Shown: positions 37,701 through 48,200 of the stretch, one piece after another
Layout: each line of letters opens with the position of its first letter
How positions within the stretch are numbered: position 1 is the stretch's first letter
Assembly (NCBI RefSeq): GCF_023343835.1
Contig: NC_064439.1
Location: 20,345,433-20,409,432, forward strand
From: Lagopus muta
Lineage: Eukaryota > Chordata > Aves > Galliformes > Phasianidae
Reading direction: 5' to 3'
Length of the DNA stretch: 64,000 bases
Notes under the pieces: model-generated
What the model was told of the DNA's origin: nothing
Databases searched by the model: none
Seen by the model: the letters and a program-made list of their open reading frames with translations, nothing else
Position numbers and translations under genes: made by a program

Positions 37701-40700
37701 AGACAGGCACTGCACTGGTGCTGGGTGTTCCCAGCAGTAGAACCCAGCTCCCACCTGTGCAGGAAGACCTACCTATGGACAACACCACCTTTCCTCCCTG
37801 CTGTCCACTGGAGACAATCTTGGAATTATGTTAAATAGCACCAAAGTCAGGGGCATTGTCAAAACTATATAAAAACCAATGGAAAAAAATATGTATATAT
37901 TATTAATTAGGATGTGTGTAAATGTGGCACATTAATTTAAAAAAGGATTTTTTTTTTTAAAGAGGCAACATAAAGAAGTCTTCTTGCTCTGAACTGAGAA
38001 AGAAGCTAAAATGAATCTGAAGGGCAGTGCCAGCATGCAGCACGTGCAAGAATTCTACTTCATGTTGGCCACCTTAGATGAAAACAGATAAATCTTTCCC
38101 AAAACATTCCCTGGCTCTGATCCTGCAGCACTAAACCTACCACATGGAGAACAACAGAAATCCAAGCTGAACAATGCAGACTGATCTTAAATCAAAATCA
38201 TATGGAAGAGCATTGTGGACAGCATCTGGTTGAGGAGGGTCTGTCTTCTTGGATATGGTGAACCAGGGCAGGCATAGCTGATGGGATGCTTTGTTTCTGT
38301 CTTCCCTTCTGTTTCAGTCCTGTGGGTGTTCAGGACTTGTGGTGTCAAGCTGTTGACCAGGAGCTGTGTCCACAGCTCCACAAGTCTTTGTATGAGTCTA
38401 AAAGGAGGCAGCCCAGGGCATTAATCCTGCTGTCAGTGCACACACAGGAGTGAGTCTGGTGCTGTATACAATCCTCTGCTCACCAAATAAATCTCAGTTG
38501 CTTCACACGGCCGTTTGCTGGCTCTCAGAAACCTAAGGTGGGGGTAGGGGAGAGGGCTATGAGCACATGCAGAGCAGGCAAGGCCATGTACTGCCACATC
38601 ACTGTACAGTGCATCTTCAGAAAGGCCCTGATGTTCCCATCTGGCTCTGTGCTGACATATGCTCTATGAGGCATCACAAGCAGAGCCAGGTTGTCTTCTT
38701 ATTTCTGCAGCCTAAAAGGAAAGAAAATGCAGCAGACAAGTGCAGCAAATATCTGGGAAATAGTGCCTGAGAGGAGTTGCAGAACAGCTACATTGGTTTC
38801 TGTAGTTCCATGCACTGCCCATCATCTTTAGCCAAAGCCTAGTGAGATCCACTGCCCTTGTGCTATATGTGACCAGGTCTTCAAGGTTTGCCTCAGAGCA
38901 GTGTGCACGAGGATCTTCAAGCAGTAAAAGGGAGATGCTTTCTTTGTTGGACATCTGAGCTCACTGCTTGCTGCAGGCTTCGTGCAGCCCACCACGTCCG
39001 CATCCTTCTGATGTCCTTGGCCAGATGAGCCTTTTACTTAAATTCATCTTTTTCCTCAACAGGCTTTTCTCTGGAAGGAATCTCTGCAGACACTTCTGAT
39101 GACCTTTTTCTCATTTTTTTCTGCCCTTGCATTTTAACACCAGATACAGTTTCAATCTGAGACACAAGGAAAGCCATTCAGAAGTATTTTGTCCATTTGA
39201 AATAAGTATTGCTATTGCTGAACACAGTGATACAGAGAGCCCACAGAGCTCTGCAGTGCTTGAGAAGCTTCCCAAAGTAGTATCCTTGCAGTGACATGGT
39301 GACTCACACAAGATATTTGCTGGGAGCCAGGGGTGGCTTTTCATATTCTTTGTTTGCCTTGAAATGAATTTATCTTGCTTTAATTGGAGAACTAATACTT
39401 ATTCTTTGCATATTCTTTATTTTTTGCTTGACTAAAAATTAAGTGTTGTAGAGTAATAACTATTTGCAGCTGCTCTAATAGAAGTATTTGTTAGGTTTTA
39501 TGTGAATGTATTTGTTAGGATTGCATGATTGTGTGACCAGCACATCAAGCACTTCATGCTACCAGTCAATGTTGGAATGCTGTCACTGTGAGGGCTGGGC
39601 AGTTTCTCAAGAATTCCAGTGCAACCCTCAGTGTAAGCTTGGGTAGAAGGTAATTGTTATCCCACATAGAAACTTTGTTCTTAATTTTGACTGTGTCCCA
39701 TAACAGTGAGAGATGCTATAAAAAAATAAATGCATCAGAAGTACTTAACAGACTGCCATTTTTGCAAGCACTGTGTTGGAGAAGGGATAGCTGGCAGCAC
39801 AGATGAAGTGTGTGGAAGCATCTTCCAGTTAAGCATGATGGTAGCTAGGACAAAGATCTGCTGGTTCTTGCAGAAAGGGAAGTCTAGGGCAGATCATGAG
39901 GAAGAGTGAGAGAGTTGCAGAAAGGCTGTAATTTGCCATCTTTGAGGAGAAAAATTATAGAGATACAGAAATTGAATTAATTGTGAACTGGACTACAGAG
40001 TTCAGTTTTTCAGACTTAGCGTGCTGTTTCATGAATCAGCCTGGAGTTCTGCTAAGTTTAAGGTGTACTAGCCCATGAGTTAACAGCCAAAAAACAAGTA
40101 GAATTTGCAATGAGAGCAGATCAGGGAGTAGACAATGGTCAAGAAACTTATTAAGAGGTTCGGATTTCCTATCTGTACCTCCAGCATTAAAGAGCAAGAT
40201 AGTTTGAGAGTTTGTGTAATCAGTTTGCAAAGGAAACTTGTCATCTTGTCATGGAGAACAAAATAACTTCCATCTGCCACATACTTACTCTGTTTTAAAA
40301 GTAAATGAGAGAGGTCCAGCTGAAAGCCCCGGGGAGAAATAACTTCCGAGCCTAGCAATTAAGGAGACATTTTGACACACGCACACACAAAAAAAGACAA
40401 ACCTTAAGGGACATAACTGTGGCTGAAGGAGATAAGGAAAGCTCAGATTCATTCCTTCCCGCTTAAGAACAGTGAAGAGAGAGTAAATATTAAATGAGAT
40501 TGATGAGGAGCCTTCCCAGCAGTCTGAGAGCATAGAATACATTTGGTACAATGTATAGCGGGGAGAGCAAGGGGAAGGTTACTTATATGGATGACACAGA
40601 AGTAGAAATACAGAAGGTTTATTATTGCTCTTCCTCAAGATGAAGCTCTGGAGAGAGAAGCTGACTCAACTAAAACCTTCCATAAGTCATGTTATACACA

Positions 40701-41491
40701 TCTGCTGCTTTCTAGAGCCTCAGACAATGGGACAGAGTGTTTTATGCTTACCTCCTTTGTATGTAACAGACTCTCACTTTCTTTTAAGGGGTGTAGCATC
40801 ATGGGCATTAGGCTGTATCACAAGCCTTCTGCTTGGGTTTCATTTTTGGACTGCTTAGCTAAAACGCAAATCACAGCAAATGTATTCTGAACTGTCAGCA
40901 GAAATTTTAAAAGCTGGTATCTGTTGTGGTTTGAATAAAGAGTTTGGGCTGTAGTCAACCATTGTTTCTGAATATTTTTCTATATAAGTAAGTTATACTG
41001 GTGTAGGCTATACCAGCATGAACCTGAATAGAATTTTGCTGCTTGAACTGCAAAAAAAGGTGGGTTTTTTTTTTCCTACATTGTACTAAGGAAAAATGAT
41101 TCTTACATCTGAGGTGGCAAGTACTTTTGTATATGTGCAAATCCCATTTCTAATAATTATCATGAACTAGGGGAAAGAAACTTGCAGTAAATGAAGCCAC
41201 TATTGGAAAATTCCAATAAATGTATGTTTCTAATATGAAAAATGGTATTGAAGTGAAAGTTTATAACCTCTGTATTCTACTATCAGATTTGCTTTCCTTA
41301 TTATTTTCCTTATTATTTTCCTTATTATTTTCCTTATTATTTTCCTTATTATTTTCCTTATTTTTTTCCTTATTTTTTTCCTTATTTTTTTCCTTATTTT
41401 TTTCCTTATTTTTTTCCTTATTTTTTTCCTTATTTTTTTCCTTATTTTTTTCCTTATTTTTTATTCACTTAATGTATTCTTTTCATTCCAG
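34800..41491 (+). other. ITGA8: ITGA8 intron (6.7 kb) before the transmembrane exon
   Basis: The donor is GTAAGT and the acceptor TTTTCATTCCAG. Its 3' end holds the 14-copy CCTTATTNTTTT minisatellite (41296-41463). A short CA-rich patch lies at 40375-40388 and a T-run at 37949-37959. The frames at 36238-36600 and 40285-40551 show no family features. No retroelement was recognised. Confidence 0.85.
41296..41463 (+). repeat. 12-bp minisatellite, 14 units, upstream of transmembrane exon
   Basis: Tandem units of exactly 12 bp: five copies of CCTTATTATTTT, then nine of CCTTATTTTTTT (the last ends in A). The two variants are in blocks, not mixed, so the array grew by local expansion of each variant. 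It ends 28 bp before the first base of the transmembrane exon and is 11/12 pyrimidine in the second block. Read as protein it gives only repeated L-(L/F)-F-S, which is not a gene. Confidence 0.97.
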
Positions 41492-41614
41492 ATCAGAACA
41501 TCTGTCATTTGGTCCACTCCAAATGTCTCCTTTGTCATTCCTTTGTGGGTTATAATACTAGCAATAATGCTTGGTCTGCTGGTACTAGCGGTGTTGACCC
41601 TTGCTTTATGGAAG
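41492..41614 (+). CDS. ITGA8: ITGA8 exon i: transmembrane helix
   Basis: The exon has 41 codons in phase 0, with donor GTATGT at 41615. It encodes residues 288-328: IRTSVIWSTPNVSF (sequon N298), then a membrane segment of about 23 residues from 305 to 327 starting PLWVIILAIMLGLL, ending in W-K. The PLWVIILAI pattern is shared by alpha-8, alpha-V and alpha-5, and the small-residue position G315 fits the outer-membrane clasp packing of integrin alpha helices. The exon/intron border falls right after the Lys that precedes CGFFDR, so helix and tail are on separate exons. Confidence 0.96.
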
Positions 41615-42809
41615 GTATGTTGCATTATTACTATTACTGTTGTCTTAAAAAAAATACTGGAAGATACTAACAGATGAGGAAAAAAAAAGGCTGTAAGTTT
41701 GGAGGAAAAGCAACAATAGACATGTGTCTTCTTTGTTTTGGCATTTCTGACATGCGAGTGTCACTGACCTTTGTGTAGGGAACTTATTTTCAAAGTCCTC
41801 CCTTATTATTACAGTGTGGTTATAAATGGGTATACTAAAGAGTTTGGCTCTGTTTCCCAAGACCTATGAGACTCTTTTTCAGGATGTTTAGGTTCAGAAA
41901 GAAGTGACTCTAACTTTGTTCTCTCTGAATACTTCAGGAATTTCCAGTTTTTGTTAGCATCTAACAATGCTCCCAGTTTTGACAATTAATTTTTAGATTT
42001 CATTTTATATTAGTGTGTTGGTTGCTACATTCTCTTTGCAAGTTTCAAGACAAGTTTGGAACTGCTACATTACAGGGAACGAGTCTGGCTTTTTGTCATC
42101 CTTACAGTTCCTCTTTAAAGAAGAAAATAATTTTGTATGATAGGATATGGCTCTTCTGTTTTTAGCAGCCTAAAGGTGGATTAGGTGTTCAGCCAATTCT
42201 AACTATCTCAGTTCCCTTTGCAGTTCAACAACAAAGAGTCTCTAAACCATGGGAGGATGATGAGAGGTGTTAGCTCTTGGTAGTATTTTCCTTTGACCTT
42301 TTGTGAGGTCTATGTAATTAGTTTCAACCAAAAAATAACTTTTAGGCATTTAAAGTTAGTTGACAGAAATCTCATCTTCACTGATCTTTAGTCTTAGTCA
42401 CAACACTGTCCTGTACACATTTTCCAACGCATACTTCATTCTTATTTTGTCATCCTAGTATTTTCTGAATGAGTGTCTTATATGTCTTACAGAAGAGAAA
42501 TGGAGAGTTTCCTCATTAGAGTCAGTATCAGCATTCAACAAGCACTCACATCATCTGCAAAGATAGCTTTCATACTATTTGAATTTTTAAAGCTATACTT
42601 TGGAACTCAGTGCCTTGCACCTAAAACTTCAGGTTTTTTTTCGTAGGCAATGATGTGAATAGAGAAAAACAAGCAAACAGAAAAAACATTTCACGGTCTA
42701 TCAGGCCATCATAAACTGTATCCCACCTTTCAGATCAATTGAGTGAAGTCGAGACATCCTGTGGTTGTCTTATCATGATGCCTTTGTTTCTGTTGATTGT
42801 TTTCTACAG
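41615..42809 (+). other. ITGA8: ITGA8 last intron (1.2 kb)
   Basis: The donor is GTATGT and the acceptor GATTGTTTTCTACAG. It is unique-looking AT-rich sequence; nothing further was recognised. Confidence 0.88.
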
Positions 42810-42896
42810 TGCGGCTTCTTTGACAGAGCAAGACCTCCTCAAGATGACGTGGCAGACAGAGAACAGCTGACAAATAACAAGACTACTGATGCATAG
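42810..42896 (+). CDS. ITGA8: ITGA8 exon j: cytoplasmic tail and stop
   Basis: The exon has 28 codons plus TAG (42894-42896), residues 329-356. It begins CGFFDRARPPQ. GFFDR is the alpha-8 form of GFFKR, the membrane-proximal site that pairs with the beta-1 tail and binds calreticulin and related proteins. An acidic stretch QDDVADREQL follows, then a short polar end NNKTTDA. The acidic residue in place of Lys is a known feature of this subunit, not a mutation specific to this sequence. Tail length (about 28 residues) is normal for alpha-8. Confidence 0.97.
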   Translation, partial: CGFFDRARPPQDDVADREQLTNNKTTDA

Positions 42897-43351
42897 AGGA
42901 AGAGAGTGACAGATCCAGTCAGAATCCTGCCTGAGACTAGAACATAGTGAGAATTAACTGAAGGTTTCCTTCCACCGATCTTCTTTTGTACCTGCAAGCG
43001 AAATGGCGTCATAATCTGATCTATGCCACGTTCTGAGAATACACCACATGATGGCCATCCTTGCCAAAGAAAGAAAGAAAATTTATACTGCCTTAAGGAC
43101 ATGCTTGCCATTGAACAGAATGTTTATTCTATATTTTGGTCAGTCTACATTTTAGCAGATGCTTTTGAACACATGTGGTATACTGAGGTGCTTCCAGAAC
43201 AAGCCCAAAACTCCCAAGGAGAAAATGCCTGCATTGCTGTACTGTCTGGAAGATGGAACAGGATAGAGTTTCTGAACACTACTGTATCATGTAGAATACC
43301 TTTGACACCTCCCTAAGAACTTTTATGACATTATGACTCAGGGAGACAAGC

Positions 43352-43357
43352 AATAAA
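43352..43357 (+). terminator. candidate proximal poly(A) signal AATAAA
   Basis: Canonical hexamer 456 nt after the stop codon. Use would give a short 3'UTR lacking the AU-rich and Pumilio-type elements. No strong GT-rich element follows closely. Confidence 0.4.
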
Positions 43358-43491
43358 TCAGTACTGTGGAAGTACTTCTGAAAAACAAAGGTAGTCTAAG
43401 AAGAATTTTATAGATGGAGCACAATTATTTATTTTTCCACCTTTTCAGAATAAGTATCTGATATATAATCATCAACTTACATTTTAAGAGA

Positions 43492-43497
43492 AATAAA
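43492..43497 (+). terminator. candidate proximal poly(A) signal AATAAA
   Basis: Hexamer in GAGAAATAAAGTC. Cleavage 15-30 nt later would fall just before the TGTAAATA at 43531, so this site decides whether that element is kept. Confidence 0.5.
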
Positions 43498-45226
43498 GTC
43501 AATATACAGAAGTCGTGCACTTACTTTACATGTAAATAGAAAAGCAAACCAATTGTACGCACTGAGCACATCTTTCTTGGCTACAATGTGTTTGGCAAAA
43601 CAGAGGATTTATGCAATATTTTGCAAGATAAATCATATGCTAAGCATGTATTGTATCTCAGTCCAGAGCTGAGAGTATCACACCCAGGTTACAAAATCCA
43701 AAGGCATTATAATGCAGTAGATGAGTTACCTTCTCACCCCATTGCTGGTGGTTGCCTATGCAGCTCTTAGTGATTTAAATTGCTGATTTAAATTACTACA
43801 GACATGCATCTGGGGTGATACAAAAATGACTTGGGAATTTGAAGCTAGGATGAGTTTTACTTTTTGCCATTGCCTGTTACTTGGTGAAGTGCTCTCTTAA
43901 AATGGCTACAGCTGTTGTATCGTCTGTTGAATATATGTCACAGACCCTAATATTTCATTCATCTGAAGAAATCTTTGCCTTTTGTTTTCATTTTATGGGC
44001 AAGAATCCAGCAGTGTATTTAAAGAGCTGAAGATATTTCTTCAAAGTTTATGGCAGAATTTAATGATCCCTTAAGCAAAGTCTTGTAGAGAAAGTGAGCA
44101 AGGTTTCTATTTACGCAGAAAATAGGATGCCAGCCAGCCAGGCATGAACAAAAAGAAGGAAAGATATTTTGAGATAAAGAGTAACAATGCATGGATTTGA
44201 TTTGAGTGCTTCTTAGTCTGGGTTTTTTGGGGGGTGGTTTGTTTTTGTTTTTTTTTGGTTGGTTGGTCTTCCTGACTTGGGAATTCTGAAGAGGAGAGGC
44301 TTCACTCATTCTCCTCTATGAGCAAAAATAGCTTGGTTCTTATCTCATCTCTGGATCTGTGCAGATTTTTGCCTGAAAACCCAAGTCTTCCAGTGCTATC
44401 TTATGAAGAATTTGCTATCTTGTGTAAACTTCAAGAGGAGTTGTTCATTTTCTGAAACAAACAGCACATCGTCTGTTTCCTGAGCTCCTCTTCTTTCCCA
44501 CCCAATAGTTAGATGGCTTCATCCATTCTTTGTGACTTTAGGGTAACTGCCCCTGTGCTTTTAAAGACTTTAGGACAGAAGTAGCCATAAGACATGGTCA
44601 CTTCCGTCAGTCTGACAGATATTTAGGCTGACCTGTGAAATCTAAGCAAGGAGGAAATCAGTGTAAGGAAGCCTGAGCAGGTGTGTTCCATCTTCATGTC
44701 CAAGGGAAATTGCAGGACCTTTATGGAGCCTTCAGCTGATCGTTCCCAGCATGCCCGAAAGACTGACTGAGAGGAGGCGCAGGCGGAGGAGGCATTGCAT
44801 CTCTGGTTTTTGAGGATGGGTGGGCCTGACCACATCCCAGTCCCCAGCAAGCTACCAATGGCAGCATTCCACAAAAGAGCAGAGGAGATCAGCTGGTAAA
44901 TGCCACCATGAGACCAGCTCAGCCCACATGTGCACGCTTCTGTATGCCGAACATCCCAGGTAGAATCGTCCTCTTGCGAAAAGAACAGGGAGCTTGCAGC
45001 CTTTGTAAATATTGAACTGTTGCATGAAGCAGCTTCCAAAATAAGATCTTCTAGCTCCTGAAATTCGCGTCATTGGCACAGCTCTGATGAAACAGCACCA
45101 TAAGGAGATACCAAACATAGGACTTTCATATGTGCAATACTTTATATTACTTATATACGTGAAGCATGTTTACACTGGCATTTGTGGTTGTTTTTTGAAC
45201 TTTTGAATATACTGATTAATGATTAC

Positions 45227-45232
45227 AATAAA
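45227..45232 (+). terminator. candidate distal poly(A) signal AATAAA
   Basis: The hexamer is followed within 5 nt by a genomic A11 run (45237-45247), and about 55 nt later by a GT-rich CCAATGTGTTTTC. This is the most likely main 3' end of ITGA8; the A-run complicates proof by oligo-dT methods. Confidence 0.6.
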
Positions 45233-45250
45233 GAAGAAAAAAAAAAAGAG

Positions 45251-48200
45251 TAGGAAAAAGAACAAACGTAGCTCCGTTTCGTATTTGTTCCAATGTGTTT
45301 TCAATTCCGCACTGCCCTGAGGATAGGGCTAGGTGACCTAATAAGTTCTTTGCAGTTGTAACATCCATGGTTCACTTTTGAGCAATTACTCTCCATTTTA
45401 ATGATGGGTAAAACATGTTCAGATACTAAATTTAAACCAAAAAGAACCTCAGTAACTGCTGGGCCTGGCAGGAGTCCATTGGCTGCAGCTGTGTAATGTC
45501 ACTGGAAACCAAATTAGAGGCACATGATCTGACAAACAGTTACTTTGAGCAAAACTTTGTTTTAGATTTCTACATCCTCATAGATTAAACTTCCCCCATA
45601 GAAATGTCTGGAGCCGTGTGCTGTCAAGGACTGCAGTCCTGGATCCCAGCATTTGTGGACAGTTTTGGCTGCAGATTGTAAAGAGCTCTGGAAAGGAGAG
45701 TTCTGGGTTTCAGTGCTTGCCAAGATTGTTTATCCCCCAAGGAGGTTGCATCCTAGAGGTGGATGCCAGCAGGCAGTAGACATAATCTGTCCCCTGGTAT
45801 ATTTGTAACGTGCAACACAATAACCTCTGCCTCATCCCCAAAGGGGTGAACTTGTGTTTCAGTGATGTCAGCTTTGTAACGAGTTCCTAGAGGCAGCTTT
45901 CTGCAAAAGTAATTGAGCCTTAGGCATCCAAGCAGACGCGGTGAGCTGCTAATTGAGAGCACAGCGATAGTTGGGAGGGTGGGAAAAAGGAGGTTACCTT
46001 AAAGTCTTTCAGAACTCTTCACTGCTGTGACCACCGTAGTGGTCTGTTAAACAGAGAGACATCATCTTTTGTTTCACATGTTTCCTGCAGGCTGTGCTGT
46101 GCAGCAAGTTCCCTAAGAGTATCCATTTCTTAAGAGTGCCAAGTAATGTTTTCTGTTTTATGAAAACTTCAGAATTTGCCTAACAGGGACTGGCACATTT
46201 GAATATGTTGTCACTTGCAGGTCTAATATTTATGTAGCAAACATAATTTCCATGTAATGATCAGGTTACTAATAAGAACATTCTTTTGTCACCACTCTGT
46301 CACTCATTTACAACTTTATCCAACTTCCTAGCACCAAAGGCCATGACAGGTTCCCCATCTCTTGAAAATGGCAATGATTTTCTGTACCTTTCAGCTGTGT
46401 TTTTGTCACCCATCTGCAGGAAGGATCTTCTACATAAATTAGCTAAAAAGCCTTTTGGGAATTGACGAAGCATCAAGAGAGATGCATTGGAGAGAAAGCC
46501 CCGACTGCTCGAGGACTGAGGTATTCCATTGCTTTGCAGCAAACTTCTTTTTAATGAAATGCCATCTGACAAACTGCCTTTAGGAATTGTTTATGAGTGG
46601 GTGTTTTATTTATGATTGTTGGCAAAGATCCATATTAAAATGTAGTGTAATGGTAGTGCCTCTTGACAATAAAGAGTCTCGAATTCAGCTTAGGCAGGCG
46701 CCATGATGTGACACAGCAGGAATGCTTTTCATATAGGAGGACTGCTCTTGTTTTGCCTCCTGGATTGGAGGGGCACTTAACAGTTCAAGATGCTATCCTA
46801 CCTACCTATGGGGAATTCAGATGAGAATGGAAATAATTGTTGAGCTTGCTTTTCAAATGGTTTCATTTGTTTTCACTGTGTTGCATCTCCTTGACTGGTG
46901 CACTGCATTTCATTTGGCTGTTTACTGTTCCTCTGTTTCAGGAGGTTTCACATGGCAGACTGCAACAGCTCACACTGGGTTGTGGCAGGCAGTATTGCTT
47001 TTCCAGAAGCAAACTTGGGATAACAGCAGCAGAGCAGAACTCAGGATGCGGTGAGAACTGGTCAGTGCAGTGCAGGGCATAATTGATTTTCCAACAGCTC
47101 TATAGAAATTCACCCAGAGTCACATTAACAAAACATCAACCTTAGATTCCCCATTTCTCATCTAAATGGGGCTAGAGTGGGCCCTCGTTTATTATCACTG
47201 TAAAGACCAAATACCTAGAAATCCTCACAGCAAGGCTGGGGTGGGGGGGGAACATTTTAGATCTGAGAAGGAGAAATAAAAGGCAATCAAATTAAGTGCA
47301 TGGCAAGAATGCAAACATCTGTCTTCTGATGCATTCTCCTGGTCATGAAGGTTTACAATAAATTTTTCTCAGCAAATGCAATCTGCCTATCTCCTATCAG
47401 AAGGAACAGAAAATCATCCCTGAAGTTGCAAAACTACTCCAGGAACCTTGTAGCCTTTGAAGAAATTTTACGTTTTTGAAGTATGTATGTGATAGCTTTT
47501 TGCCCTTCAGAAAATTTATCTTTTTTTTTTTCTTAGCTTTTAAAATTTTAATAGCATTTAGGAAAAGTTAGGTCAGCGTAGTAAAAGCTGAAAAAATATA
47601 TTTAAACTGACAGTGAAGTCTCAGAGGAGGCCCAGGCTCAGAGCTGGATTTCTCCATTTTTAGGCACAGAAGAGACACTGGGAAATATCCCAGGTGCCTG
47701 CTGAGACTTCCAAGAGTGTTATGGCTGTATTGCAACAAACACTGCCGTGCCAACTAACCTGCAAACAGAAAACATTATTTTTAACGATCCAGCACTGTGT
47801 CATCACCTACTATATGCCCTGGTATATCAGAAAAGGCAAATCATGGGTGAACGCAACCATCAGAGCAGGGCAGCAGGACAAGAAATCTGTGATGTGACTC
47901 AGTGCACCAGAACAAACTTTTCCTGTGGAGAAGGACAAAGAGCGAATTTTCTCAGTGTTTAAAAAAAGGAGACATTTGTTTTCCTAGAGAAGAACATGAA
48001 ACTGCGACAGCACTGTCCTCCAAGCATGACTGGCCCAAGTATACAAGCAAGGTGGCTGGGCACTTAGGGTTTATGCAGTAAAGAAGGCTGCAGGGTGTTA
48101 TATTCACTACAAATGACAGAGATAAAGAAATAGAAGGTAAGGGTAGGAGGCTTTCAAAGAGAAATCAAACCTTTAAACACACAGGTGTGTGGTAACACTG

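Larger units (their letters stand above)
1..45250 (+). other. ITGA8: ITGA8 gene locus, 3' portion (integrin alpha-8)
   Basis: Integrin alpha-8 is a type I membrane protein that pairs with beta-1 and binds RGD ligands such as nephronectin, fibronectin and tenascin; it acts in kidney and mesenchyme development and in neurons (family knowledge). Ten exons in this window join without a stop into 356 residues (numbered 1-356 in these entries), about the last third of the usual protein of roughly 1060 residues. Exon lengths 93, 80, 81, 106, 159, 126, 114, 102, 123 and 87 sum to 1071 nt, and all intron phases match (0,2,2,0,0,0,0,0,0). The C-terminal GFFDRARPPQ stretch and a tail ending in NNKTTDA point to alpha-8 rather than alpha-V or alpha-5, whose motif is GFFKR. 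Earlier exons (propeller, thigh, most of calf-1) lie upstream of base 1. The 3' end is put near the AATAAA at 45227, which is inferred. Confidence 0.93.
42897..45250 (+). other. ITGA8: ITGA8 3' untranslated region (inferred extent)
   Basis: The terminal exon continues past TAG without a recognisable donor. AATAAA hexamers occur at 43352-43357, 43492-43497 and 45227-45232. An AU-rich nonamer (TTATTTATT) lies at 43425-43433. TGTAAATA, the Pumilio-type element, occurs at 43531-43538 and 45004-45011. The distal end gives a UTR of about 2.35 kb, in keeping with the long alpha-8 mRNA known in mammals. ORFs inside (43023-43316, and 44623-45039 on the minus strand) have no family features. Confidence 0.7.

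Noticed and set aside
41220..41555. 111-codon frame with LLFS/LFFS repeats, protein-like at first sight
   Set aside because: It is the translation of the 12-bp minisatellite running out of frame into the ITGA8 transmembrane exon.
44623..45118. 138-codon and 88-codon minus-strand frames behind ITGA8
   Set aside because: They lie inside the inferred ITGA8 3'UTR and overlap each other; no family features or splice context.
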